Below are positions 1 through 8,893 of a stretch of DNA of 64,000 nt, piece by piece. The DNA is from Paracoccaceae bacterium (lineage in GTDB: Bacteria > Pseudomonadota > Alphaproteobacteria > Rhodobacterales > Rhodobacteraceae). The first letter of the stretch is position 1. Each line of letters begins with the position of its first letter. The stretch covers positions 1 to 64,000 of the forward strand of contig JAFGTV010000026.1 in the NCBI GenBank assembly GCA_016938875.1. The letters run 5' to 3'. The position numbers and the translations under genes were made by a program. Under the pieces are notes generated by a model. The model worked only from the letters and a program-made list of their open reading frames with translations. It was not told the DNA's origin and did not search any database.

Positions 1-3
1 CGT

Positions 4-942
4 TCAAGGCGTGCCGGGGTCACGCGCCAACGGGTGATGCTGCAACACCAGGGCGCGCAGCCGTTCGTCCAGCACATGGGTGTAGATCTCGGTGGTCGCC
101 GCATCATTAAAAAAAAAAAGCATCTGGATCGCGCGCAGATCCGCGCCCCCGGCCAACAGGTGGGTGGCAAAGGCGTGGCGCAGGGTGTGCGGGGTGACGC
201 GGCCCGGGTCGATGCCGCCAGCCAGGGCCAGTTCCTTGACCAGCGCGTAAAACCGGTGGCGCGTCAGGTGACCGTGCTTGGCGCGGCTGGGAAACAGGAA
301 CCGGCTGGGCGCCGCGCCGGTGTCGCGCGCGGCGGCCTCGGCGGTGTCGCGCACCGACAGCCAGGCGGCCAGCGCCGCGCGTGCGGGCGGCGACAGCGGC
401 ACCATGCGCTCCTTGCCGCCCTTGCCGCGGATCAGCAGCATCCTCGGATCGCCCCGCGCCGCCGCGACCGGCAGCGAGACCAACTCGCTCACCCGCATCC
501 CGGTGGCATAGAGCAGTTGCATCAGGCAGGTGTTGCGGATCGCCTCGTGCGGGCTGGCCTCGGCGGCGGCCAGCAGGCGGTCGACCTCTTCCAGCGTCAG
601 GGTGCCGGGCAGGCGGCGGGCCTTGCCTGGGCCCTTGATTTGCAGGGCGGGGTTGTCGCCGCGCCAGCCCTCTTCATAGGCGAAGCGGTAAAGCTGGCGG
701 ATCGCCGACAGCCGCCGCGCGCGGGTGGCGCGGGCCAGGCCCTGCGCCTCGCAGGCGACCAGATAGGCGGTGATCGTGTCCTCTTGCACCCCGTCGAAGG
801 TCACCCCGCGCGCGGCCAGCCAGTCTGCGAAATCGCGCAGGTCGCGGGCATAGGCCAGTTGGGTATTGGTGGCGGCGTCCTGTTCTGCGGCCTGGGCCTC
901 CAGAAAGGTGGCGATCCAACGGGTGGCTTGCGGGGCGGTCAT
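4..942 (-). CDS. xerD: Tyrosine recombinase XerD (with an apparent artefact patch)
   Basis: Site-specific recombinase of the XerC/XerD system, which resolves chromosome dimers at dif. The 312-residue length is normal. An N-terminal SAM-like core-binding domain (about 10-95) precedes the catalytic domain. Visible catalytic residues are Arg150 (TGMR), Lys174 (RGKGGKER), His252-x-x-Arg255 (PHTLRHAFATH) and the nucleophile Tyr287 (TEIYTHV). The family normally has LLGH before D-x-x-TT; here residues 276-279 read FFFN, so the second catalytic His is missing. The DNA for these residues (positions 106-120) is a run of 11 T on the minus strand followed by AAT, and together with the downstream native codons it matches the Illumina P5 flow-cell oligo (see findings). 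The gene overlaps the start of xerD by 4 nt (ATGA) with the upstream secreted-protein gene. Family assignment is certain; the local sequence is not trustworthy. Confidence 0.93.
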   Translation of the reverse strand: MTAPQATRWIATFLEAQAAEQDAATNTQLAYARDLRDFADWLAARGVTFDGVQEDTITAYLVACEAQGLARATRARRLSAIRQLYRFAYEEGWRGDNPALQIKGPGKARRLPGTLTLEEVDRLLAAAEASPHEAIRNTCLMQLLYATGMRVSELVSLPVAAARGDPRMLLIRGKGGKERMVPLSPPARAALAAWLSVRDTAEAAARDTGAAPSRFLFPSRAKHGHLTRHRFYALVKELALAGGIDPGRVTPHTLRHAFATHLLAGGADLRAIQMLFFFNDAATTEIYTHVLDERLRALVLQHHPLARDPGTP

Positions 943-2477
943 CCGCGCCGTTCCAGCAGCATCAGTTGCAGCGCAGCCTGGCGGGCGGCATCCTCCAGCC
1001 CCAGGGCGCGCATCAGCGCCAGCCCGCGGGTCACGTCGCCGATATCGCCGCGCGCGCCATCGGTGATCAGGTCGATCGCCGCCAGCACGGCCTCGCCCAG
1101 CCGTCCGTCGTGCACCAGCCGCGCCTGGGCGGGCCCCAGCGCGGGTTCGGCGAACCCGTCCTGCAACGCCGCCGCCAGGCTGCCCAGCGGGGGCAGGCCC
1201 GCCACGTCGCCCCGCGCCAGCCCGGCCAGAAAGCTCTCTTGGGTGGTTTGCGGCTCATGGGCCTGGGCGATGGCCTCATAGGCGTCGCTGAGCAGGCCGA
1301 TGCGGAACGCCAGCGCACCGGGTTGGCCATCCAGGCGCAACCGTCCCAGCTTGGCGCCGTAAAGCTGGGCAAAGGGCACCTCCAGCTCGGCGGCGACCAT
1401 CGCGGCCCAGGCGGCGGGCAGGGCGGTGGCAATCGCCTTGGGCTTGCCCGCCAGCATCGCCACGTCGAACCGTTGCAGCGCCGCCACCCGGTCCCAGAGC
1501 CCGCCCGAGGCGGCGGGTTTGCGTTCGCTCCATACCCCCAGCAACTGGTTGGGCGACAGCGCGCCGGTGCGCGCCAGCCGCTCGGCCGCCTCGATCCGGG
1601 CCTTCCAGCCGGTAGAGGTGCGCAGATCGGCGCGGGCAAAGGCCAGCGGCAGGGTCGAGATCGGCAAGGGCTCTCCGATCGCCTCGCGCATGCGGAAAAT
1701 CAGCGGGCTGGGGCGCGTGGGCGCGGGCAGGGGGGCGGCGCCCTCGGCCAGTTCGGGATCCAGGAACCGGGCCAGCAACGCGTCCTCTTCGTCGGTGACA
1801 AAGCCGAGCGCGCGCGCGGTTTCCAGCGTCAGCGCGGCGGCATTCCAGTCGCCGCCCCGCGCCAGGCAAAAGATGCGCGCGGGAAAGGTCGGCGCGATAT
1901 CGGGTGTCGCGCGCATCGCGGCACAGGCGCGGTCCTCTTGCCCGGTCAGCAACGAGACATCGAACCAGCGCCGGAACAGCGCCGGCTGCGTCGGTCCGGC
2001 CCGTTCCAACAGCGCCTGCGCCTGGTCCAGCGCGCCCAGGTCCAACAGCTTGTCCAACCGCGCCAGCAACAGTTGTCCCTCGGGGGCGCCCAGGCTGGGC
2101 GGCTCCAACTCGGCCAGCAGCAGGGTCAGCATCAGCGACTGCACCGCGGGCAGGGTATCCACCCGCTCGGCACGGATCGCGCGCGCGATGGCGGCCCCGT
2201 CGCCCGGCCCCCACAGGTTGGCCGGCAGGCCGGTGACCTGGGCGGGCAACAGGCCCACCGCGTCGGGGCTGGTGCCGCCCAGCGGTGTGACCGAGATCGG
2301 CTCGGTCGTGGGGCCGGGGCTGAGCGCGGGGGGCTGGCCGCGCCCCACCGGCGCGGTCACCGAATCCGACAGCCAGTCAATCGCCGAAAGCGGCGCCTGG
2401 GCCCATGCACCCGACCCGGCCCCGCCCAGGATCAACGCCAGCGCGCCCGCCCCCAGTCCGGTCCGCCCAATGCGCAT
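939..2477 (-). CDS. Secreted Ala/Leu-rich protein of unknown function
   Basis: About 512 residues. The start at 2477 (MRIGRTGLGAG...) gives a clean Sec signal peptide ending near AWAQA and follows the stop of the small upstream gene by one base; an ATG four codons earlier (2489) is possible but would overlap that gene. The mature part has a Pro/Thr-rich linker followed by a long series of short Ala/Leu-rich helices resembling a degenerate helical-repeat (TPR/SEL1-like) solenoid, and several isolated Cys. I do not recognise a named family. It overlaps xerD by 4 nt, so the small membrane gene, this gene and xerD probably form one transcript divergent from aroK. A periplasmic role is inferred from the signal peptide only. 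Confidence 0.7.
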   Translation of the reverse strand: MRIGRTGLGAGALALILGGAGSGAWAQAPLSAIDWLSDSVTAPVGRGQPPALSPGPTTEPISVTPLGGTSPDAVGLLPAQVTGLPANLWGPGDGAAIARAIRAERVDTLPAVQSLMLTLLLAELEPPSLGAPEGQLLLARLDKLLDLGALDQAQALLERAGPTQPALFRRWFDVSLLTGQEDRACAAMRATPDIAPTFPARIFCLARGGDWNAAALTLETARALGFVTDEEDALLARFLDPELAEGAAPLPAPTRPSPLIFRMREAIGEPLPISTLPLAFARADLRTSTGWKARIEAAERLARTGALSPNQLLGVWSERKPAASGGLWDRVAALQRFDVAMLAGKPKAIATALPAAWAAMVAAELEVPFAQLYGAKLGRLRLDGQPGALAFRIGLLSDAYEAIAQAHEPQTTQESFLAGLARGDVAGLPPLGSLAAALQDGFAEPALGPAQARLVHDGRLGEAVLAAIDLITDGARGDIGDVTRGLALMRALGLEDAARQAALQLMLLERRG

Positions 2478-2478
2478 T

Positions 2479-2613
2479 CTAGTCCACATCTAGGGTCAGG
2501 GGCTGCGAGATGTCGGTTTGCAGGGGACTCAGATCCCCCAGATAGGCAAAGCCCACCAGCCCGACGAATCCCAGAATAATAATGATAAACAGTGCCTTGA
2601 GTAGTCGCACCAT
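2479..2613 (-). CDS. 44-residue single-pass membrane protein
   Basis: Read directly from the minus strand: ATG at 2613, TAG at 2481-2479. It begins MVRLLKALFIIIILGF, giving one strongly hydrophobic segment (about residues 6-27) with positive charges before it, then a short acidic, Pro-containing tail (YLGDLSPLQ...DVD). It lies head-to-head with aroK and one base upstream of the secreted-protein gene, suggesting an operon with it and xerD. I know of no function. Position, a proper TM segment and N-terminal charge favour a real gene over a chance ORF. Confidence 0.6.
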   Translation of the reverse strand: MVRLLKALFIIIILGFVGLVGFAYLGDLSPLQTDISQPLTLDVD

Positions 2614-2741
2614 ACTGCTCTGCCTTGTGTTGTGCGGCGGTGTTGCGCCCGGTTTTGTGTCATTATAACTGGCATTCGCGCCAAGTTCACGCCATTGAAG
2701 GGCAGATTGGCGGAACTTCGCGGGAGGTCGCCCGATTGGGC

Positions 2742-3281
2742 ATGCGGCTGAAAAAGACGGTGGTCCTGGTGGGGCTGATGGGGGCGGGCAAAACGGCCGT
2801 CGGCACGGCGCTGGCGCGCAAGCTGTCGGTGCCGTTTCTCGATTCCGACGAAGAGATCACCAAGGCCGCGAACATGTCCATCGCCGAGATATTTGCCCGC
2901 GACGGCGAGCCGTTCTTTCGCCAGAAAGAGGCGCAGGTCATCGCGCGGCTGTTGCAGGCCGAGCCGGGGATCCTGTCGACCGGCGGGGGCGCGTTCCTGG
3001 CCGCTGAAAACCGCCAAGAGATCGCCCGCCACGGGGTATCGGTCTGGTTGCAGGCGGACCTGGACCTGCTATGGAACCGGGTGCGCCACAAGGACACCCG
3101 CCCGCTGCTGCGCACGGCTGATCCCTATGGCAAGCTGAGCGCGCTTTTTCACGCGCGGATGCCGTTCTATGCGCAGGCGGATCTGGCCGTGCGCGCCGAA
3201 CCGCGCTATTCGATCGACGACATGGCCGAGGCGGTGATTGCCGCGCTGAAAACCCGGCCCGACGTGCTGGAGGCGGTGTGA
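2742..3281 (+). CDS. aroK: Shikimate kinase
   Basis: Phosphorylates shikimate to shikimate-3-phosphate with ATP (chorismate pathway, cytoplasm). With the ATG at 2742 the protein is 179 residues, normal for AroK; the frame is open further upstream but that part has no family character. Visible motifs are the Walker A loop GLMGAGKT (11-18), the shikimate-binding FLDSD segment, the STGGGAF loop and the lid Arg in DTRPLL. The stop overlaps a possible GTG start of aroB, and the two pathway genes are clearly co-transcribed. The upstream interval to 2613 should hold divergent promoters for aroK and for the leftward small-protein/xerD transcript. Confidence 0.95.
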   Translation: MRLKKTVVLVGLMGAGKTAVGTALARKLSVPFLDSDEEITKAANMSIAEIFARDGEPFFRQKEAQVIARLLQAEPGILSTGGGAFLAAENRQEIARHGVSVWLQADLDLLWNRVRHKDTRPLLRTADPYGKLSALFHARMPFYAQADLAVRAEPRYSIDDMAEAVIAALKTRPDVLEAV

Positions 3282-3283
3282 GC

Positions 3284-4399
3284 ATGACAATCGAGACGGT
3301 GCATGTCGGGCTGCCCGGCCGGGACTACGACATCCGCATCGGCGCGGGGCTGATCGACGAGGCCGGCGCGCAGATCGCGCCGCTGTTGCAGCGCCCGCGG
3401 GTGGCGATCATCACCGACGAAACCGTTGCCGCATTGCACCTGGAGCCGTTGCGCGCCGCGCTGGCCGCCCAGGGGATCGCGGCCCCCGCCCTGGCCCTGC
3501 CGCCGGGCGAGGCGACCAAGGGCTGGCCGCAATTCACCCGCACCGTCGAATGGCTGATCGAACAAAAGGTCGAGCGGCGCGATATCGTCCTGGCCCTGGG
3601 CGGCGGGGTGATCGGCGATCTGGCGGGCTTTGCCGCTGCCGTGCTGCGCCGGGGGGTGCGGTTCGTGCAGGTGCCCACCTCGCTCTTGGCGCAGGTCGAC
3701 AGCTCGGTCGGGGGCAAGACCGGGATCAATTCGCCGCTGGGCAAGAACCTGATCGGGGCGTTCCATCAGCCCAGCCTGGTGCTGGCCGATATCGCGGTTC
3801 TGGAAACCCTCAACCCGCGCGATTTCCTGGCCGGTTACGGCGAGGTGGTGAAATACGGGCTGTTGGGGGATGCCGCGTTCTATGAGTGGCTGGAACTCAA
3901 CGGTCCCGCGCTGGCCGCCGGGGACCGCACCGCGCGCGCCCACGCGGTGCGCCGGGCCTGCGAGATGAAGGCCGGGATCGTGATGCGCGACGAGACCGAG
4001 CAGGGGGAGCGCGCGCTGCTGAACCTGGGCCACACGTTCTGTCACGCGCTTGAGGCCGCGACCGGGTACGGCGATCGGCTGTTGCACGGCGAGGGGGTGG
4101 CGATCGGCTGTGCGCTGGCGTTTGAGCTGTCGGCGCGGATGGGGCTGTGTTCCCAGGAAGAGCCCAGCCGCGTGCGCGCGCATCTGGCGGCGATGGGAAT
4201 GAAAAAGGATCTGGCCGACATCGAGGGGCCCTTGCCCGATGCCGATGGGCTGATCGCGCTGATGGCGCAGGACAAAAAGGTGCAGGACGGCAAGCTGCGC
4301 TTTGTGCTGGCGCGCGGGATCGGTGCGGCCTTTGTGACCTCGGACGTGGATGCGGACCTGCTGCGCAAGCTGCTGACAGAGGCGCTGAAAGACCGCTGA
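3284..4399 (+). CDS. aroB: 3-dehydroquinate synthase
   Basis: Converts DAHP to 3-dehydroquinate using NAD+ and a divalent metal, two steps before AroK's reaction. The protein is 371 residues. Motifs seen are GEATKGW, the NAD-binding GGGVIGDLAGFAAA, QVPTSLLAQVDSSVGGKTGIN, and metal-ligand segments GYGEVVKYG, LNLGHTFCHALE and LLHGEGVAIG. The ATG at 3284 has a GAGG ten bases upstream; a GTG at 3278 that overlaps the aroK stop (GTGA) is an alternative giving two more residues. Operon with aroK. Confidence 0.95.
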   Translation: MTIETVHVGLPGRDYDIRIGAGLIDEAGAQIAPLLQRPRVAIITDETVAALHLEPLRAALAAQGIAAPALALPPGEATKGWPQFTRTVEWLIEQKVERRDIVLALGGGVIGDLAGFAAAVLRRGVRFVQVPTSLLAQVDSSVGGKTGINSPLGKNLIGAFHQPSLVLADIAVLETLNPRDFLAGYGEVVKYGLLGDAAFYEWLELNGPALAAGDRTARAHAVRRACEMKAGIVMRDETEQGERALLNLGHTFCHALEAATGYGDRLLHGEGVAIGCALAFELSARMGLCSQEEPSRVRAHLAAMGMKKDLADIEGPLPDADGLIALMAQDKKVQDGKLRFVLARGIGAAFVTSDVDADLLRKLLTEALKDR

Positions 4400-4535
4400 G
4401 CGGCGCGATCGTCAGGGCTGAATGCTGAAATTTCGGGCAGATGCCCAAAATCGCGCAGGCCAGGCGCGGCCCCCCCTTGCGCAGCGCCCGGACTGTTTCC
4501 ATGATCGCAAACGCCTGAGGGAGTGACTCACCAAG

Positions 4536-5423
4536 ATGAGCGAGAGCAAAGCGTTGCCCAAGCTGGGCCAGAGCGAGGCGGCGCAGGGATATCTGCTGAT
4601 CGCGCCGCCGCTGCTGTATGCGCTGGCGCTGTTGGCGGTGCCGCTGGGGGCGATTGTTCTGTTCAGCTTCTGGTCGCAGGATTACCTGACGCTTGATCAT
4701 GCCCTGACCCTGAAAAACTATCGCGAGGCGTTTTCAGAGCCGCTCTATGGTCAGCTCTTGCTGCGCTCGCTGATGATCTCGGGGGCGGTGACGGTGGTCA
4801 CGGTCCTTTCCGCGTTTCCGATCGCCTATTTCGTCTCGTTCCACGTCGCACCGGGGCGCAAGTCGATGTGGATATTCCTGATCACCATCCCGTTCTGGAC
4901 CAGCTACCTGATCCGGGTTTTCCTGTGGAAGGTGATCCTGGGTTATAACGGGGTTCTCAACACAACGCTGCAAGGTCTTGGTTTCATTGACGAACCGCTG
5001 ACCTTTATCCTGTATAACGCCAATGCGGTGGTGATCACGCTGGCCCATGCCTTTGCGCCCTTCGCGATCCTGCCGATCTTTGTGGCGCTGGAAAAGATCG
5101 ACCGCTCGTTGCTGGAGGCCGGGCGGGACCTGGGCGAGAGCCACCTGATGACCTTTTGGCGGGTGACGCTGCCGCTGGCGATGCCGGGGGTGGTGGCGGC
5201 GGTGCTGATCGTGTTCATCCCGACGGTGGGCGATTACGTGACGCCCAGGCTGGTCGGCGGGCCCGGCGGGCTGATGATCGCCAACATGATCCAGACCCAG
5301 TTCCTGAAACTCAACAACGCCCCGATGGGGGCTGCGCTGGCGGTGCTGGCGATGGCCATGGTTACGGCGGTGTCTATCCTGTTTATCCTGATCAACCGCC
5401 GCTTTCTGAAAGGGTCGAAATGA
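4536..5423 (+). CDS. ABC transporter permease, PotB type
   Basis: Inner-membrane permease of the spermidine/putrescine (opine/polyamine) importer class. It has 295 residues with about six hydrophobic helices (first about 20-42) and the cytoplasmic EAA loop that contacts the ATPase, LLEAGRDLGESHLMTFWRVTLPLAMPG. Its stop overlaps the next permease gene by 4 nt (ATGA), and the ATPase gene follows, so the three form one operon. No substrate-binding protein is encoded nearby, so the substrate cannot be read from context; polyamine, opine or a related cation is the family expectation. Confidence 0.9.
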   Translation: MSESKALPKLGQSEAAQGYLLIAPPLLYALALLAVPLGAIVLFSFWSQDYLTLDHALTLKNYREAFSEPLYGQLLLRSLMISGAVTVVTVLSAFPIAYFVSFHVAPGRKSMWIFLITIPFWTSYLIRVFLWKVILGYNGVLNTTLQGLGFIDEPLTFILYNANAVVITLAHAFAPFAILPIFVALEKIDRSLLEAGRDLGESHLMTFWRVTLPLAMPGVVAAVLIVFIPTVGDYVTPRLVGGPGGLMIANMIQTQFLKLNNAPMGAALAVLAMAMVTAVSILFILINRRFLKGSK

Positions 5424-6220
5424 AGACCCTGCGCGTCTACGCGATCCTCTACCTGTGCTTTCTATATGCGCCGATCGCACTGTTGCCGATCTTTGCGTTC
5501 AATGACGGCACGATCATCGCCTTTCCGCTGCGCGGCTTTACCCTGGAATGGTTCCGCGAGCTGGCCGAGATCCCGGCCCTGCACGAGGCGGTGGGAAATT
5601 CGCTGATGATCGCGGTGTTCTCGTCGCTGTTGGCGACGGTGCTGGGGATCTGTGCCGCGCGCGCCGGAACGCGGTTCGAGTTTCCCGGCAAAAAGGGCAT
5701 CCTGGGGCTGATCATGTTGCCGCTGGTGCTGCCCGAGATCATCGTGGCGGTGTCGCTGCTGGTGGTGCTGCTGCAACTGGGCCTCAGCCTGGGGGCGTGG
5801 TCGGTTATCCTGGGGCATGTGCTGATCTGCATGCCGTTTTCCATCGCGATCCTGAACGCCTCGTTCCAAAGCCTGGATGTCGCCCTGGAAGAGGCGGCGA
5901 TTGACCTGGGCGAAACCCGGCTGTCCAGCTTTCGGCTGATCACGTTGCCGCTGGTGATGCCGGGCATCATCTCGTCGCTGCTGATCGCCTTTACCATCTC
6001 GCTGGACGAATTCATCATCGCGTTTTTCCTGACCGGGACCGAACCGACCCTGCCGGTCTATCTGTGGGGCCAGTTGCGCTTTCCGCAGAAGATCCCGGTG
6101 GTCATGGCGCTGGGAACCTTGCTGGTCGTGGCCTCGGTGATCTTGTTGACCCTTGCCGAATATTTCCGCCGCCGGGGTGCCGCGCGCACCGGGCAGGCCG
6201 ACTCCGGAGGCTTCCTTTGA
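5420..6220 (+). CDS. ABC transporter permease, PotC type
   Basis: Second inner-membrane subunit of the same importer, 266 residues, six predicted helices, starting MKTLRVYAILYLCFLYAP. The EAA loop reads LEEAAIDLGETRLSSFRLITLPLVMPG. The frame is open well upstream inside the potB-like gene, but the ATG at 5420 gives the typical PotC N-terminus and overlaps the preceding stop (ATGA), which implies translational coupling. A good SD (GGAGG, 6206-6210) inside its 3' end serves the next gene. Confidence 0.9.
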   Translation: MKTLRVYAILYLCFLYAPIALLPIFAFNDGTIIAFPLRGFTLEWFRELAEIPALHEAVGNSLMIAVFSSLLATVLGICAARAGTRFEFPGKKGILGLIMLPLVLPEIIVAVSLLVVLLQLGLSLGAWSVILGHVLICMPFSIAILNASFQSLDVALEEAAIDLGETRLSSFRLITLPLVMPGIISSLLIAFTISLDEFIIAFFLTGTEPTLPVYLWGQLRFPQKIPVVMALGTLLVVASVILLTLAEYFRRRGAARTGQADSGGFL

Positions 6221-7326
6221 AAGACACACCTGCCCAGAGCAGCCCCATCATCACCCTTGAAAACGTCGAGAAATATTACGGCGATTATCACGCGCTGCGC
6301 GGCATCTCGGCCGAGATCGGGCAGGGCGAGTTCTTTTCGCTGCTGGGCCCGTCGGGCTGCGGCAAGACCACGCTTTTGCGCACCATCGCGGGGTTTGAGG
6401 CGCTGTCTTCGGGGCGCTTGACGATCGACGGGCGCGACATGGCCGGGGTGCCCGCCAACAAGCGGCCGACCAACATGGTGTTTCAGTCCTACGCGATCTT
6501 TCCCCATCTCAGCGTGGCCGAGAATGTCGGCTTTGGCCTGCGGCGCGCGCCGCTGTCCAAGGCCGAAAAGGCCCGCGCCGTGGGCGAGGCGCTGGAGATG
6601 GTGGGGCTGGCGGGCTACGGCGCGCGCGCGGCGCATGCGCTGTCGGGTGGGCAGCGGCAGCGGGTGGCGCTGGCGCGTGCGCTGATCCTCAAGCCCAAGG
6701 TGTTGTTGCTGGACGAGCCGTTGTCGGCGCTGGACAAGAAGCTGCGTGAACAGATGCAGCTGGAACTGCGCCGGTTGCAGCGTCAGGTCGGCATCACCTT
6801 TATCCTGGTGACCCATGACCAGGAAGAGGCGCTGATCATGTCCGACCGCATCGCGGTGATGTTCGAGGGGCAGATCGCCCAGCTGGACGCGCCACAGATG
6901 CTTTATCGTCGCCCCGTCACCCGCCAGGTGGGCGAGTTCATCGGCGTGATGAACTTTCTGCCCGCCCGCGCCACGATGACCGATCAGGACCATATCGAGG
7001 TCGAGGCCAGCGGCCTGGGCCGTGCGGTGATCGGCCCCGACCAGGTGCCCGGCGGGTTTCATCCCGGCCAGACCGCCAGCGTGGGCATCCGCCCCGAGAC
7101 CATGTCGATCCTCTTTGCCGGAGAGACGACCGACCGGCGCGTGGCTACCGGCATCGTCGAGGATCGCGCCTATTACGGCGACATGACCTATTACGAGGTC
7201 CGGCTGGAGGGGGTGGAGCGTCCGATGACGATTTCCATGAAGAACCTCGTCGGGCGTCCCGTGCTGGACCGTGGCGCCGAGGCGCGGGTGGCCTGGGACG
7301 CGGGATCGCTGGTGCTGTTCGCCTGA
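6217..7326 (+). CDS. ABC transporter ATP-binding protein, PotA type
   Basis: ATPase of the importer, 369 residues from a TTG start at 6217 that overlaps the previous stop (TTGA) and sits 6 nt after a GGAGG. The nucleotide-binding domain shows Walker A GPSGCGKTT (about 44-52), the Q-loop in VFQSYAIFPH, signature LSGGQRQRV, Walker B LLLDEPLSALD and the switch His in VTHDQEEAL. The C-terminal third is a TOBE-type domain, as in PotA/FbpC. No ATG fits as well as the TTG. Substrate unknown because no binding protein accompanies the operon. Confidence 0.9.
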   Translation: MKDTPAQSSPIITLENVEKYYGDYHALRGISAEIGQGEFFSLLGPSGCGKTTLLRTIAGFEALSSGRLTIDGRDMAGVPANKRPTNMVFQSYAIFPHLSVAENVGFGLRRAPLSKAEKARAVGEALEMVGLAGYGARAAHALSGGQRQRVALARALILKPKVLLLDEPLSALDKKLREQMQLELRRLQRQVGITFILVTHDQEEALIMSDRIAVMFEGQIAQLDAPQMLYRRPVTRQVGEFIGVMNFLPARATMTDQDHIEVEASGLGRAVIGPDQVPGGFHPGQTASVGIRPETMSILFAGETTDRRVATGIVEDRAYYGDMTYYEVRLEGVERPMTISMKNLVGRPVLDRGAEARVAWDAGSLVLFA

Positions 7327-7349
7327 CGCGGCGTTACACGCGTATTTTT
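7326..7349 (+). terminator. Weak intrinsic terminator after the ABC operon
   Basis: ACGCG (7326-7330) pairs with CGCGT (7339-7343) across an 8-nt loop and is followed by A and TTTTT (7345-7349). The stem is only 5 bp, so the efficiency is uncertain. Confidence 0.4.
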
Positions 7350-7354
7350 ACCAA

Positions 7355-7387
7355 GAAAAAGGGGCCGGACACGCCTAGCTGTCCGGC
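7355..7387 (-). terminator. Intrinsic terminator overlapping the tetR stop
   Basis: On the minus strand GCCGGACA and TGTCCGGC (7380-7387 and 7364-7371) form an 8-bp perfect stem with an 8-nt loop, followed by CCCC and a T run (7356-7360). The tetR stop codon lies inside the hairpin, so it ends the ppk2-tetR transcript with almost no 3' UTR. Confidence 0.7.
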
Positions 7388-7992
7388 GCGATCAGGCCGA
7401 GACCGCGCAGGTAGATGCCGATGCCGGTTTCCAGCAGGTCCTCGGCCGGGAAGGGGGTGCGCGCCCCGGGCGCACCGCGGGTGTAAAGCTCGACCACGCC
7501 ATGCGACAGCGCCCAGATATGGGCCGAGACCATCGCCACCGGCGGGCGTTTTTCCGGGGCGATATGGGCCGAGAGGTCGCGCGCGGCACGTTCCAGCACG
7601 TCCGAGGCCCGGCTGGCCACCACCGAAAGCTCGGAATTGGCGGTGATCGCCAGGCCGGATTCGAACATCGCCATGTAGTGGCCGGGATATTTGCGCGCAA
7701 AGGCCAGGTAGGCGCGGCCCACAGCCTCCAGGCTGGCCAGGGCCGAGGGCTGGCCGGTCTGATAGGCGTATTCCATCAGATCCGCAAAGATCGCATATCC
7801 CTGGCGCGCGGTTTCGGCGATCAGGTCGTCGCGGCCCTGGAAATGGCGATAGACGGCGGCGGGGGTGACGCCGGCGGCCTTGGCCGCCTGGGACAGGGTA
7901 AAGCCCTGGGGGCCCTTTTCCTCGATCAGCGTAAGGGCGGCATCGACCAGGGCCTGCTTGAGATTTCCGTGGTGGTAGCCGCGTTTAGACAT
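7375..7992 (-). CDS. TetR/AcrR family transcriptional regulator
   Basis: Putative repressor, 205 residues. The N-terminal helix-turn-helix is clear ([30 protein letters not shown], about 31-60, including the conserved YRHF) and is followed by an all-helical ligand-binding domain of the WHG-type C-terminal class. Its start overlaps the 3' end of ppk2 by 8 nt, so it is co-transcribed with ppk2; what it controls is not shown. The ligand is unknown. A terminator hairpin covers its stop codon. Confidence 0.9.
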   Translation of the reverse strand: MSKRGYHHGNLKQALVDAALTLIEEKGPQGFTLSQAAKAAGVTPAAVYRHFQGRDDLIAETARQGYAIFADLMEYAYQTGQPSALASLEAVGRAYLAFARKYPGHYMAMFESGLAITANSELSVVASRASDVLERAARDLSAHIAPEKRPPVAMVSAHIWALSHGVVELYTRGAPGARTPFPAEDLLETGIGIYLRGLGLIAPDS

Positions 7993-8854
7993 CCCAGATC
8001 TCGGGGCCGCCGCAGATCTTGGGATCGGGGGTGCCTACCGCCTTGGCGTCCTTGCCGGCATACTCGACCATCGACAGCACCTTTTGCATCGCAGCCAGGC
8101 GCGCGCGGCGTTTGTCGTCGGCGCGGATCACCGTCCAGGGCGCATGCCCGGTATGGCTGCGCGCAAAGGTATCGCGGATCGCGGCGGAATAGGCGTCCCA
8201 GCGTTTCAGCCCCTCGACATCGATCCAGCTGAGTTTCCACTGTTTCAGCGGGTCGCCCTCGCGGGCCAGGAACCGGCGCAGCTGTTCGGGGCGACTGACG
8301 TTGAGCCAGAGCTTGATCAGGGTGATCCCCTCTTCGACCAGCATTTCCTCGAACCCGGGAACCTGGGCGAAGAAATGCTCGCGCTCGGCCGGGGTGCAGA
8401 AGTCGAACACATGCTCGACCACGCCGCGGTTGTACCATGAGCGGTCGAAGAACACGATTTCGCCCCCCGAGGGCAGGTGCGGCACGTAGCGTTGGAAATA
8501 CCATTGGCTGGCCTCGCGGTCCGAGGGTTTTCCCAGCGCCACGACACGCGCTACCCGTGGGTTCAGATTTTCGCGGAACCGCTTGATCGTGCCGCCCTTT
8601 CCGGCGGCATCGCGCCCCTCGAACACCACCGCGATGCGGGCGCCGGTGGCCTTTACATGGGCCTGGAGCTTGACCAGTTCGACCTGGAGATCCTCGAACG
8701 CCTTGTCGTATGCGTCGTTGTCCATCCAGCGGTCATAGGGATAGCTGTCCACCAGGATGTCGCGCTTGGACCCGTCTTCGATGGCTTTGCGCAGATCCTT
8801 GGGGGCGTCTTTTTCAAAGAAGGTGCTGATCGCACCGTCGAATGGCAGATCCAT
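7985..8854 (-). CDS. ppk2: Polyphosphate kinase 2
   Basis: Transfers phosphate between polyphosphate and nucleoside diphosphates (class I PPK2, cytoplasmic). The 289-residue length is normal for the single-domain class. Motifs are the Walker A-like [16 protein letters not shown], the Walker B/lid region [12 protein letters not shown] and the conserved [14 protein letters not shown]. It lies in a leftward run after metA and the hydrolase and overlaps tetR downstream. Whether it favours NTP formation or polyphosphate synthesis cannot be decided from sequence alone. Confidence 0.93.
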   Translation of the reverse strand: MDLPFDGAISTFFEKDAPKDLRKAIEDGSKRDILVDSYPYDRWMDNDAYDKAFEDLQVELVKLQAHVKATGARIAVVFEGRDAAGKGGTIKRFRENLNPRVARVVALGKPSDREASQWYFQRYVPHLPSGGEIVFFDRSWYNRGVVEHVFDFCTPAEREHFFAQVPGFEEMLVEEGITLIKLWLNVSRPEQLRRFLAREGDPLKQWKLSWIDVEGLKRWDAYSAAIRDTFARSHTGHAPWTVIRADDKRRARLAAMQKVLSMVEYAGKDAKAVGTPDPKICGGPEIWDV

Positions 8855-8893
8855 GCTCAGCCCTCCTTGCCGCGTTTTGCGCCAGTATGGCGA

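Noticed and set aside
4-942. xerD as an integrative-element recombinase
   Set aside because: Length, conserved position beside aroK-aroB and XerD-type sequence fit the housekeeping dif recombinase; no att repeats or mobile genes adjoin.
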